A DNA stretch of 10,125 nt from Endothia cerciana (GCA_026119935.1 JALRMH010000114.1:11946-22070), one strand, 5' to 3'; positions 1 to 7,989 are shown, counted from the first letter of the stretch. Notes: generated by a model from the letters alone, not told the origin. A program made the numbers and translations.

Positions 1-510
1 TGTTTATCCTGTGCCATTACAGCTTATCTAGCGCATCTGCGAGGTGAAATGAAGGGGCGTTATGTCTCAGCCGGGCATATTGCACGAGTTGTCCTGTTTA
101 TCCTGTGCCATTACAGCTTATCTAGCGCATCTGCGAGGTGAAATGAAGGGGCGTTATGTCTCAGCCGGGCATATTGCACGAGTTGTCCTGTTTGCCAGGC
201 GAGGTGTGTGCCACTGCAGGTTGGAGGCGTCGTGTCCCGGCCGGGCATATTGCACGAGTTGTCCTGTTTATCCTGTGCCATTACAGCTTATCTAGCGCAT
301 CTGCGAGGTGAAATGAAGGGGCGTTATGTCTCAGCCACGCAATTGTAGGAGTTGTCCTGTTTGCAGGCGAGGTGTGTGCCACTGCAGGTTGGAGGCCTTG
401 TGTCTCAGCCAGGCAATTGCAGGAATTGTCCTGTTTGTCAGGCGAGGTGTGTGCCACTGCAGGTTGGAGGCGTTGTGTCTCGGCCACGCGTGTAACCGCA
501 GGAGGCCCTG
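1..510. repeat. Minisatellite of alternating 94-bp and about 75-bp units
   Basis: Units start TGTTT and end GTTGTCC or ATTGTCC, at 1, 95, 189, 265, 358 and 432. Units 1, 2 and 4 are the long form (93-94 bp, with TATCTAGCGCATCTGCGAGG). Units 3, 5 and 6 are the short form (about 75 bp, with GTGTGCCACTGCAGGTTGGA). Units 1 and 2 are nearly identical. The array is cut by the window edge. No gene is supported here. Confidence 0.9.
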
Positions 511-925
511 TCCCGCGTCCTAGCGAGGGTGTCTGCAGGTGCTGTCCTGTGTCCGGCGAGGTGTCTGCAGGTGCTGTCCTGTGTCTGGCGAGGTGTCTGC
601 AGATGCTGTCCCGTGTCTGGCGAGGGTGTCCGGCGAGGTGTCTGGCGAGGTGTCTGCAGGTGCTGTCCCGTGTCTGGCGAGGGTGTCTGGCGAGGGTGTC
701 TGGCGAGGGTGTCTGGCGAGGTCTCTGCAGGCGGTGTCCCGTATCTGGCGAGGGTGTCCGGCGAGGTGTCTGGCGAGGTCTCTGCAGGCGGTGTCCCGTA
801 TCTGGCGAGGTCTCTGCAGGTGCTGTCCCGTGTCTGGCGAGGGTGTCTGGCGAGGGTGTCTGGCGAGGTCTCTGCAGGCGGTGTCCCGTGTCCGGCGAGG
901 TGTCTGCAGGTATTATCTAGCGTCC
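511..925. repeat. Composite 12/13-bp and 32-bp minisatellite (GGCGAGGTGTCT family)
   Basis: The short unit is GGCGAGGTGTCT or GGCGAGGGTGTCT. The long unit is 32 bp: the short unit plus a 20-bp insert of the type GCAGGTGCTGTCCTGTGTCT. Exact 32-bp spacing is seen at 555, 587 and 619. The plus strand is A-poor. It adjoins the preceding array, with which it shares GGCGAGGTGTGT-like segments. Confidence 0.9.
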
Positions 926-1057
926 CTGCGAGGTGTAGTTGCACGGGGCGCCTCCGCAGCTGGGACACTCCCGTAAGTCACAGTACCGCGGCGAGAAAAC
1001 CGACCAAGTCCCTGGAGGTACCGCTCGGGATGCCGCATCGTGGGGATCGAGATCGCC
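926..1057. other. Short unique GC-rich segment between arrays
   Basis: This stretch shows no clear internal repeat and no convincing reading frame. Near 1045 it contains GATCGAGATCGCCGTGAG, close to the monomer of the large 1886-2920 array. Confidence 0.5.
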
Positions 1058-1115
1058 GTGAGCAGCCTCGCGGGACCCCCGTGGTGAGCAGCCTCGCGGG
1101 ACCCCCGTGGTGAGC
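1058..1115. repeat. 26-bp tandem duplication
   Basis: Two identical 26-bp copies start at 1058 and 1084 (beginning GTGAGCAGCCTCGCGGGACC), followed by a partial third at 1110. Confidence 0.9.
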
Positions 1116-1139
1116 AGGCCTTCGTGCAGGTCTCACACC

Positions 1140-1463
1140 CCCTGCCAGCTCGGGAATCTAGATGGCGGTGAGACGCAGGCCGGGCAGGCCTCACACACCT
1201 TCGGGTGAGATGCAGACCTCGCAGGCCTCACACACCTTCGGGTGAGATGCAGGCCTCGCAGGCCGGGCAGGCCTCACACCCCTTGTCACGCCCGCGGTCG
1301 AGAGCGGGATTGCAGCCCCCCCGGCAGGTCTCACCCTCCCTGGCAGCTCGGGAATCTAGATGGCGGTGAGATGCAGGCCTCGTAGGCCTCACACCCCTTG
1401 TCACGCCCGCGATCGAGATGCAGGCCTCGCAGGCCTCACCACCCCTCGTCACGCTCGGGTGAG
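1140..1463. repeat. Imperfect repeats with a 198-bp-spaced duplication
   Basis: A segment with GCTCGGGAATCTAGATGGCG appears at 1148 and 1346 (offset 198). Around it are shorter copies of GAGATGCAGGCCTCGCAGG and ACACACCTTCGGGTGAGATG. The motif GCAGGCCTCAC foreshadows the 9-bp array that follows. Confidence 0.8.
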
Positions 1464-1670
1464 ATGCAGGTCTCACAGGAGATGCAGGTCTCACAGGAGA
1501 TGCAGGTCTCACAGGCCTCACAGGCCTCACAGGCCTCACAGGCCTCACATCACAGGCCTCACAGGCCTCACAGGCCTCACATCACAGGCCCCACAGGCCT
1601 CACAGTCCTCACATCACAGGCCTCACAGGCCTCACATCACAGGCCTCACAGGCCTCACAGGCCTCAACAC
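1464..1670. repeat. 18-bp units grading into a 9-bp CAGGCCTCA array
   Basis: Three 18-bp units of GAGATGCAGGTCTCACAG are followed by many 9-bp CAGGCCTCA units, some joined as CACATCACAGG. Each 18-bp unit ends in half of the 9-bp motif, so the 9-bp array probably grew from it (inference). Confidence 0.9.
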
Positions 1671-1885
1671 CTCTCTGGCCTCAATACCTCCCTGCACAGT
1701 GCGAAGAGCAGCCTGCACGGGATCGACGCTGCAGGCACCGCGGGACCGACGCTGCAGGCATCGCGGGGTCGACGCTGCAGGCCTCGCGCAGTTCTCCAAT
1801 CGGGTGATAGGGCCCGCAGGTCTCACATCAGGGATGGAGCCCAGGAAGGTCTGGTCAGTCCAGGCCTGGCCAGGGCGGGCGAGCC
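1671..1885. repeat. Three copies of a GACGCTGCAGGC unit in mostly unique DNA
   Basis: Between about 1718 and 1790 a roughly 23-bp unit with GCGGGATCGACGCTGCAGGC recurs three times. The rest, up to 1885, shows no repeat or gene that I can support. Confidence 0.6.
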
Positions 1886-2920
1886 ATGCCGGATGAGGCT
1901 CGCTCTCATCGAGATCGCCGGACGAGGCGACTCCCATCGAATCGCCGGATGAGGCTACTCCCATCGAGATCGCTGGACGAGGCCACCCCCATCGAATCGC
2001 CGGATGAGGCTCGCTCTCATCGAGATCGCCGGACGAGGCGACCCCCATCGAATCGCCGGATGAGGCTCGCTCTCATCGAATCGCCGGATGAGGCTCGCTC
2101 CCATCGAGATCGCCGGACGAGGCGACTCCCATCGCTGGACGAGGCGACCTCCCATCGAGATCGCCGGATGGGGCCCCATCGAGACCCCATCGAATCGCCG
2201 GATGAGGCTCGCTCCCATCGAGATCGCCGGACGAGGCGACTCCCATCGCTGGACGAGGCGACCTCCCATCGAGATCGCCGGATGAGGCCCCATCGAGACC
2301 TCATCGAATCGCCGGATGAGGCTCGCTCCCATCGAGATCGCCCGACGAGGCGACTCCCATCGAATCGCCGGATGAGGCCCCATCGAGACCCCATCGAATC
2401 GCCGGATGAGGCTCGCTCCCATCGAGATCGCCCGACGAGGCGACTCCCATCGAATCGCCGGATGAGACCCCATCGAATCGCCGGATGAGGCTCGCTCCCA
2501 TCGAGATCGCCCGACGAGGCGACTCCCATCGAATCGCCGGATGAGGCCCCATCGAGATCGCCGGATGAGGCTCGCTCTCATCGAGATCGCCGGACGAGGC
2601 CACTCCCATCGAGATCGCCGGATGAGGCCCCATCGAGACCCCATCGAGATCGCCGGATGAGGCTCGCTCCCATCGAGATCGAGGCGACTCCCATCGAGAT
2701 CGCCGGATGAGGCCCCATCGAGATCGCCCGACGAGACCCCATCGAGATCGCCGGATGAGGCTCGCTCTCATCGAGATCGAGGCGACTCCCATCGAGATCG
2801 CCGGATGAGGCTCGCTCTCATCGAGATCGCCGGATGAGGCCGCTGCCATCGAGATCGCCCGACGAGGCCCCATCGAGATCGCCGGACGAGGCCACTCCCA
2901 TCGAGATCGCCCGACGAGGC
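1886..2920. repeat. One-kilobase array of 27-29-bp CATCGAGATCGCCGGA monomers with higher-order structure
   Basis: Monomers are built on CATCGA(G)ATCGCCGGAYGAGG followed by CTCGCTCC, CGACTCC or CCC. Higher-order blocks starting GGATGAGGCTCGCTCCCATC are at 2086, 2200 and 2314 (exactly 114 bp apart), then 2404 (90 bp) and 2483 (79 bp). Many monomers contain TCGCC-GGACGA-GGCGA, a 5-bp inverted repeat. The many reading frames here come from the repeat and are not annotated. Confidence 0.95.
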
Positions 2921-3030
2921 CGCAAGCACGCTTCCGTTTGCGACGCCTCCGTTTGCGACGCCTCCGTTTGCGACGCCTCCGTCTTGCCCGTCTCCGTCTC
3001 GCCCGTCTCCGTCTTGCCCGTCTCCGTCTT
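2921..3030. repeat. 15-bp arrays CGTTTGCGACGCCTC and CGTCTTGCCCGTCTC
   Basis: About three 15-bp units of CGTTTGCGACGCCTC are followed directly by related 15-bp units of CGTCTTGCCCGTCTC. Confidence 0.85.
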
Positions 3031-3198
3031 TGTGTCCCCCGTGGCGCGTGCCCAAGGCGCTTGACGTGCTGGCCGCCCGACGTGTCTGGGGTTCTGGCTG
3101 GCACCCGCCCGGGGCCGCCGTGCGCCGTGGGGCCGCCCCCGTGGGATGATGCGTTGTCTGAGGGCCGTATCCGTCCTGTCACGTCCCGCGCCTTTGTC
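3031..3198. other. Unique GC-rich segment
   Basis: No tandem repeat is visible. Frames stay open on both strands only because the DNA is GC-rich. No start context, splice signal or domain is recognised. Confidence 0.4.
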
Positions 3199-3930
3199 CA
3201 TGTCGCCGAGTTTCTTGCCTCCGCCTCGCCCGACATCTCTCTGCCTGTCCTGCCCCCGCCTGTCCTGCCCCCGCCTGTCCTGCCCCCGCCTGTCCTGCCC
3301 CCGCCTGTCCTGCCTCCGCCTGTCCTGCCTCCGCCTGTCCATGTCACCGAGTTCTGCCTCCGCCTCGCCCGACATCTCTCTGCCTGTCCTGCCTCCGCCT
3401 GTCCTGCCTCCGCCTGTCCTGCCTCCGCCTGTCCATGTCACCGAGTTCTGCCTCCGCCTCGCCCGACATCTCTCTTGCCTTGGCCTGCCTCCGCCTGTCC
3501 ATGCCGCCAGACATCTCTCTACCTTGTCCTGCCTCCGCCTGTCCATGCCGCTGAGTCCTGCCGACGCCTCCATGCCGCTGAGTCCTGCCGACGCCTCCAT
3601 GCCGCTGAGTCCTGCCGACGCCTCCATGCCGCCGAGTCCTGCCCCCACCGGTCCATGCCACCTGAGATCCTGCCTCCGCCTGTCCATGCCGCCGGGTCCT
3701 GCCGACGCCTCCATGCCGCCAGACACCTCCATGCCTGTCCTGCCCCCGCCGGTCCATGTCGCCCGACACCTCTCTGCCTGTCCTGCCGACGCCGGCCCAT
3801 GCCGCCCGACACCTCTCTGCCTGTCCTGCCCCCGCCGGCCCATGCCGCCCGACACCTCTCTGCCTCTGCCTGTCCTGCCCCCGCCGGTCCATGTCGCCGG
3901 GTCCTGCCTCCGCCCCCAGGACGCCTGAGA
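3199..3930. repeat. TGTCCTGCCYCCGCC 15-bp array with interspersed longer units and a 27-bp sub-array
   Basis: A spacer of about 40 bp (starting CATGTCRCCGAGTT) recurs at 3199, 3340 and 3434, separated by varying numbers of 15-bp units. A 27-bp unit starting CATGCCGCTGAGTCCTGCCG sits at 3544, 3571 and 3598, with a variant at 3625. The remainder to 3930 mixes CATGCCGCCCGACACCTCTC-type units with the 15-mer. The plus strand is C/T-rich and A-poor. Confidence 0.93.
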
Positions 3931-4190
3931 TCCGCGGCGCGAGCCCGTGGTCGTCGTGCTCGCGACCTCACCATCACGTGCCTCCTCACGTGACCTGTCA
4001 CGGGCCGTCCCGCACCCCCTGCTCCTGCCTGACAGGTTCTGCAGCCCTCCAATTGCGGGGTGCAGCCCCGGCAGGCAGGCAGGCAGGCAGGCAGGCATAT
4101 CCCGGCGCACCATTCAGCCGCATTTTGAACCTCCTCGGAACAAAGGAACCCGCGCCGGCAGACGCAAACGGCGTTTATGAGGTTGGTCCG
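3931..4190. other. Mostly unique segment with two CACGTG boxes, an inverted repeat and a GGCA microsatellite
   Basis: CGCGAGC (3938-3944) and GCTCGCG (3958-3964) form a perfect 7-bp inverted repeat with a 13-nt loop. Two CACGTG palindromes lie 12 bp apart (3975, 3987). (GGCA)7 occupies 4070-4097. No supported gene is seen. Confidence 0.6.
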
Positions 4191-4670
4191 CAGGCGGGAG
4201 CAAGCTGGGCCCTTTGTTGCTCGTCTGCTGTGGAAGCAGGTGGGCCCCCTCGGTCCTTTGTTGCTGCCTGCTGTGGAGGCAGGTGGATCCCTGGATCCCT
4301 TGTTGCTGTCTGCCGTGGATGGAAGCATGTGGTCACTGCCTCAGCTGTGTGGGGGCAGGTGAGTCCTTTGTTGCTGTCTGCCGTGGAAGCATGTGGTCAT
4401 TGCCTAGCTGTGTGGAAGCAGGTCATTGCTTAGCTGTGTGGAAGCAGGTGCCTGCTGTGGAAGCAGGTGGCCACTGTGGAAGCAGGTGGCCACTGTGGAA
4501 GCAGGTGGCCACTGTGGAAGCAGGTGGCCACTGTGGAAGCAGGTGGCCACTGTGGAAGCAGGTGGTCACTGTGGAAGCAGGTGGTCACTGTGGAAGCTGG
4601 TGGTCACCGCCTCAGCTGGTGGTCACCGCCTCAGCTGGTGGTCACTGCCTCAGATGTCTTCATGGAATCA
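4191..4670. repeat. GAAGCAGGTGGCCACTGTG 19-bp minisatellite with degenerate flank
   Basis: Near-perfect 19-bp units run at 4460, 4479, 4498, 4517 and on to about 4596, the later ones with GGTCAC in place of GGCCAC. Three units of a second 19-bp form, GCTGGTGGTCACCGCCTCA, follow. To the left (4191-4459) are longer degenerate units with CTTTGTTGCTGYCTGC and GTGGAAGCAKGTGG, probably older relatives. Confidence 0.92.
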
Positions 4671-4788
4671 TGTATTGCTTTTAGCTGTCTGCTATGGAAT
4701 CATTACTGCAGTGCCATGTCCTGGCTGCCGAGCGTAGGAGCCAGTGCCCCAGGCGTACGCGATGGGGACCATGTCCCAGCTCCCTACG
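4671..4788. other. Short unique spacer
   Basis: I see no repeat or gene in this stretch, which separates the 19-bp and 25/26-bp arrays. Confidence 0.4.
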
Positions 4789-4945
4789 CATCAGTCCATT
4801 CCCAGCCCCTGCGCATCAGTCCATTTCCAGCTCCCTACGCATCAGTCCATTCCCAGCCCCTGCGCATCAGTCCATTCCCAGGTCCCTGCGCATCAGTCCA
4901 TTCCCAGGTCCCTGCGCATCAGTCCACTTCCAGCTCCCTGCGCGT
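4789..4945. repeat. 25/26-bp minisatellite (CATCAGTCCATTCCCAG)
   Basis: Units start at 4789, 4814, 4840, 4865, 4891 and 4917, alternating between CCCCTGCG or TCCCTACG and GTCCCTGCG endings. The array ends about 85 bp before the stop codon of the minus-strand gene, so it may lie in that gene's 3' untranslated region. Confidence 0.9.
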
Positions 4946-5028
4946 GGGGCCATCCCCAGCTCCCTCGTGTCCCAACGTGCAGCCACCTTTTTTGGTGTCT
5001 CCTGTGCGGTCAGCCGCCCAGCCGTAGC

Positions 5029-6011
5029 CTACTGCAGGAGGAAGGCCTCCAGGTTCTCGCTGCCAAACGCCGTAGGGACAAGGAACTCGTCCATGTCGAC
5101 CTCCTCGGTCTCGTTCTCCGGGTCTGAAACGGTCAGCCGGGCCTGGATCATGAAGATGGTGGCAGGCGGGGCGCGGGGGGGGGGAGGGGGGGGCACCTAC
5201 CGGCCTCGTACTGGCGCTGGGTCGTCTGCCCGTCCAGGTCATGCCAGATGTTCGGCTGGTCCAGATCGTAGACCCTGCGGGCCTCCTCGGCGGTGGCCAG
5301 GTCCAGGGCGCCGTCGGCGGGCCGCGCGTGGTGGGCCGTGGTCGTGTCCCAGGCGAAGCGCTGCTGGGTGTGGGCGCCGCTGGCCGTGACCAGCGAGTGG
5401 TCAAAGTCGCCGATGTCCGCGACGTCGAGCACGTTGACGCCAAGGCTGAAGAGGCTGTCGGCGGGGTCCATGCGCAGCGCATGGCCCAAGGCCGCGACAG
5501 GGTTGTAGTTCATCTGCTGCGTGAAGCCGGCGGCGTCCCTGCCGGCCTGGCCGAGGGTGTCGTCGTGGGCGGCGAAGTCCTGTCTCTGGTTGATGGTCAT
5601 GACGTGCAGCCGGTGCTCGCTCAGCTGCGCGAGCAGCTGCGCCGGCCTCTCGACCGGGAGGCCCCACTGGATCAGCTCGTCGAGGAGACCGTACTCGTCG
5701 ATGTCGCGGGCGGTAGGGATGGCGTCGGCGGCGGGGGGCGCGAGCTGCTGTACAGACATATCACCGTTGGGGCCTGGCGTGATGATGCAGTTGTAGGTGT
5801 GGAGCCAGTCCTCCGCAGGGAGGAGTTCACAGATGCTTATCGCGCCAGTAAGGTAGTGGCCGAGCGAACGGTAGGCAGAGTTGTCTCGGACGAACGTCCA
5901 CACTCGCGCAAGCAGCATGAACGTGCTCTTGTTGGCCTCGAACCTCCACATGTCTCGGACGAACCGAGATCGCTCAGACTGCGTCCGGTTCAAGAACACT
6001 GGGCACATCAT
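5029..6011 (-). CDS. Unrecognised two-exon gene divergent to MAT1-2-1; candidate MAT-locus accessory protein (MAT1-1-2-like?)
   Basis: The gene has exon 1 at 6011-5201 and exon 2 at 5123-5029, with a 77-nt intron (donor GTAGGT, branch CTGAC, acceptor TTTCAG), giving 301 aa. The open frame, consensus splice sites and balanced composition support a real gene. The start is the first in-frame ATG, with G at -3; an in-frame TAG lies upstream at 6074-6072. No named DNA-binding domain, signal peptide or membrane segment is visible. Residues 22-83 look most like a conserved block: aromatic and helical, with LGHYLTG, a WLHTYNC stretch and PGPNG. The C-terminus (271-301) is acidic with interspersed F and L, like an activation tail (inference). 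Position beside MAT1-2-1 and lack of an HMG or alpha box make a MAT1-1-2 (SMR1/HPG-type) relative or a lineage-specific MAT1-2 accessory gene plausible, but this is not established. An upstream exon cannot be excluded. An unusual G/C homopolymer tract fills part of the intron. Confidence 0.75.
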
Positions 6012-6140
6012 GGCTTCGTATGCGCATGATGAAGATGTATTCAACAAGCTTCGATCTAATATGCTTATAGACTAGTGTGGCAGGCAAAGATTTAATTGCT
6101 TTATGCCTGAGTACACTTGTACATTTCCGGGTATAAAACC
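6012..6140 (-). promoter_or_regulatory. Probable upstream region of the minus-strand 301-aa gene
   Basis: This stretch is less GC-rich than the arrays. A TATA-like CATAAAG reads on the minus strand at 6105-6099, about 90 nt before the ATG at 6011. No other element is distinct. The divergent layout suggests that both genes draw on the 6012-6946 region. Confidence 0.25.
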
Positions 6141-6221
6141 AAGATTAGGGAAGCGTCTGTATTGGTGTCCATCTCAGATTCTATACATAGGAGAGTAACC
6201 TTGGTAAGTTACCGGCCTGGT

Positions 6222-6338
6222 ATGACAGAGGGCGTTGCCAGTGTGACACTTAACTGCCTCGAAGATGGCATTCTGGATGAAATTCTGAAAGTTGGAAGGG
6301 ACAGATTTGACTGGGAAGAACTTGCGAAGGACGAGTGA
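6222..6338 (+). CDS. Possible coding exon or small ORF in the MAT intergenic region
   Basis: An open frame runs from 6117 to the TGA at 6336-6338; its first ATG is at 6222, giving 38 aa. The peptide is acidic and looks protein-like, with LEDGILDEIL then FDWEELAKDE. A TATAAAA lies at 6132-6138, about 85 nt upstream. A GTAAGT at 6204 and a GTGAGG at 6335 could be splice donors, so this may be one exon of a spliced gene, a remnant of a former MAT gene, or chance. It sits between the divergent start sites of the 301-aa gene and MAT1-2-1. No family was recognised. Confidence 0.22.
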   Translation: MTEGVASVTLNCLEDGILDEILKVGRDRFDWEELAKDE

Positions 6339-6617
6339 GGGGTTGAGAATGAAGTGAAACAGGGGCCTTCAACTTCGTGATAAAGCGTCAGCCCACCGTG
6401 TCGAGAAGAACAAAAGTATCATGATTGATCCTAAGGCCGTTCTAAAGTATGGATTCTAGTACTTTCTTAGCAATTTACCGACCGTAATTTCATGGTGAGG
6501 GGGGGTACAGACCTTCCTCGAGTTTTTACGAAAGGGTGGATAAGGCTCTTCCTGCTTCCATCTGTATCGAAAATTCATCTCAAATGCCTTTTTTTTTTCA
6601 ATGGCCACTGGCAACGG

Positions 6618-6946
6618 CCAATCAGAATTTTTGATGCATTAACAATGGGCGGTCAATAAACTGGAATTTCTGCCTGCAAGCTTCCATTCCAACTACATAG
6701 AGAAGGCCTCAGGCTCCCCACCTTCCTTTGTCTCTCGACCTCCTTCCCTCAATCCTACACCTGAACCGTATCACCTTCAACCTTCCTTTGTTTCTTAACA
6801 TCTCTTCCCCTTTCAATTCCACAACCCATACCAAAGTTCGACACACCCCTACCGTCTCATCCCACTCTCCTTGGTGCCTGAATCCCATTCTCTTCTCATC
6901 TCCCAATTCATCACCGTTTCCTTGTACCGCGTCGTCATTGTTCAAG
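6618..6946 (+). promoter_or_regulatory. MAT1-2-1 promoter and pyrimidine-rich ATG-free leader
   Basis: A CCAAT box is at 6618-6622 and a TATA-like CAATAAA at 6654-6660. From about 6700 the plus strand becomes strongly C/T-rich, the usual look of ascomycete core promoters and 5' leaders. No ATG occurs between 6644 and the start at 6947, which supports both transcription in this direction and the chosen start. The exact transcription start is not visible. Confidence 0.55.
6641..6648 (+). promoter_or_regulatory. Candidate HMG-box binding site (AACAATGG)
   Basis: AACAATGG matches the core recognised by SOX/MATA HMG boxes (AACAAT/ATTGTT; established knowledge). It lies 299 bp upstream of the MAT1-2-1 start and 23 bp after the CCAAT box start. 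Binding by MAT1-2-1 or another HMG protein is inference; such a core also occurs by chance. Confidence 0.3.
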
Positions 6947-7934
6947 ATGACCGACCTCCACACTTACCTCCTTGAGGAGAGCGACTTGGCGACCAGCAAC
7001 AATCGTGCCCCATCATTCCAGCTTTCGGGCACCTTGGTGGCTACTGTCAATCAGGTTGATGCTACAGGTTTCATGGCTCACAGCTTCAATGATGGTCAGG
7101 ATTTCCTGGAGTTCGTCGACAACATCGGATCGCAGTTCCACCCGTTCAACATCGCCAAAGTGGCGGCGATCAACGCTGCGGATTATGAGGTTCTTGATGC
7201 TCATCAGAAGCTCATCTTTGGCTGCATCATGGAGTATGTATCTCATGTAGTTTCTGGTACACCTTTACTCGTGTCTGCATACAGCTAACAGGCGCAGCGA
7301 GGTCATCGGCGAGGATACCATCGTCGTTTCTGATGTCTTCGGTGTCAACCGTTACCTGGTCGGTCCTCTCAGCACGTTCCAGCTGGCCGATCCATCGACG
7401 GGCCAGTGTGCGATCATGGCTGGCAGACACCCTTCCATCCCTAACTTCAGGCTTCCTCAGGACCAGACCTGGGCGCAGACAGTGTTGCAGCGCATCGAGG
7501 CCATGGCTTCGCAGGCGGCCACTCGCCAGGCCACTCCCCAGGCCACTCCCAAGGACACAGCTCCGCAGGAGCCCCACATCCCTCGGCCGCCCAACCCGTT
7601 CATCATCTACCGTGCGGCTCACCACAAGACGGTTGCCAATGCAAGCCCCCTGGCGTCTAACAATGAAATCTGTGAGTAGCTCTGCAGCACCCGCTGGCCA
7701 TGTATGATGAGCTGACAGCAGGCAGCCAAGACGCTTGGACGCCAGTGGCAGTCCGAGACGGAGGAGGTCCGCGACCAATACCGGCTGAAGGCCGCTGAGA
7801 TCAAGGCTGCCTTTCTGGCTCTCCACCCCGACTACAAGTACAAGCCTCGCAAGTCCTCCGAGGTGAAGCGCCGCGCCAAGAGGACAACCGGCCAGCAGGA
7901 TGATGGCGAGAGCTCGGAGAGCATGAACGCCTAA
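6947..7934 (+). CDS. MAT1-2-1: MAT1-2-1 mating-type protein, MATA-type HMG-box transcription factor (3 exons)
   Basis: This is the HMG-box regulator that defines the MAT1-2 mating type; it acts in the nucleus on pheromone, receptor and sexual-development genes (family knowledge). Proposed exons are 6947-7233, 7292-7671 and 7726-7934, giving 291 aa. Intron 1 starts GTATGT. Intron 2 starts GTGAGT, has a CTGAC branch site and ends at GCAG; it splits serine 223, the conserved intron position of MAT1-2-1 HMG boxes. The HMG box spans about residues 192-271: it opens with IPRPPNPFIIYR, continues SNNEIS and LGRQW, and ends with YKYKPRKSSEVKRR. A short Q-A-T-P repeat (about 172-182) precedes the box, and a basic stretch then an acidic/serine tail follow it. 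The ATG at 6947 has A at -3 and follows about 300 nt without any ATG. The N-terminal half (1-137) was not matched to a named domain. The second acceptor at 7297 would remove two residues. Confidence 0.93.
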
Positions 7935-7989
7935 CTGTACCTGGCATCTAGGTGAGGTCTGGATCGTACAAGACGATACGGACAGGAAC

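Noticed and set aside
1..500. Subtelomeric or telomere-associated repeat
   Set aside because: No TTAGGG runs and no helicase-type subtelomeric gene are seen in the window.
2818..4113. 431-aa minus-strand frame rich in RRRQD repeats, and similar long frames on both strands at 1886-3993
   Set aside because: Frames stay open because the repeats are GC-rich and unit lengths are often multiples of three. There is no unique domain, and several frames are open at once on both strands.
5241..6029. 262-aa plus-strand frame
   Set aside because: It is antisense to exon 1 of the spliced minus-strand gene, which has proper splice sites and a more protein-like composition.
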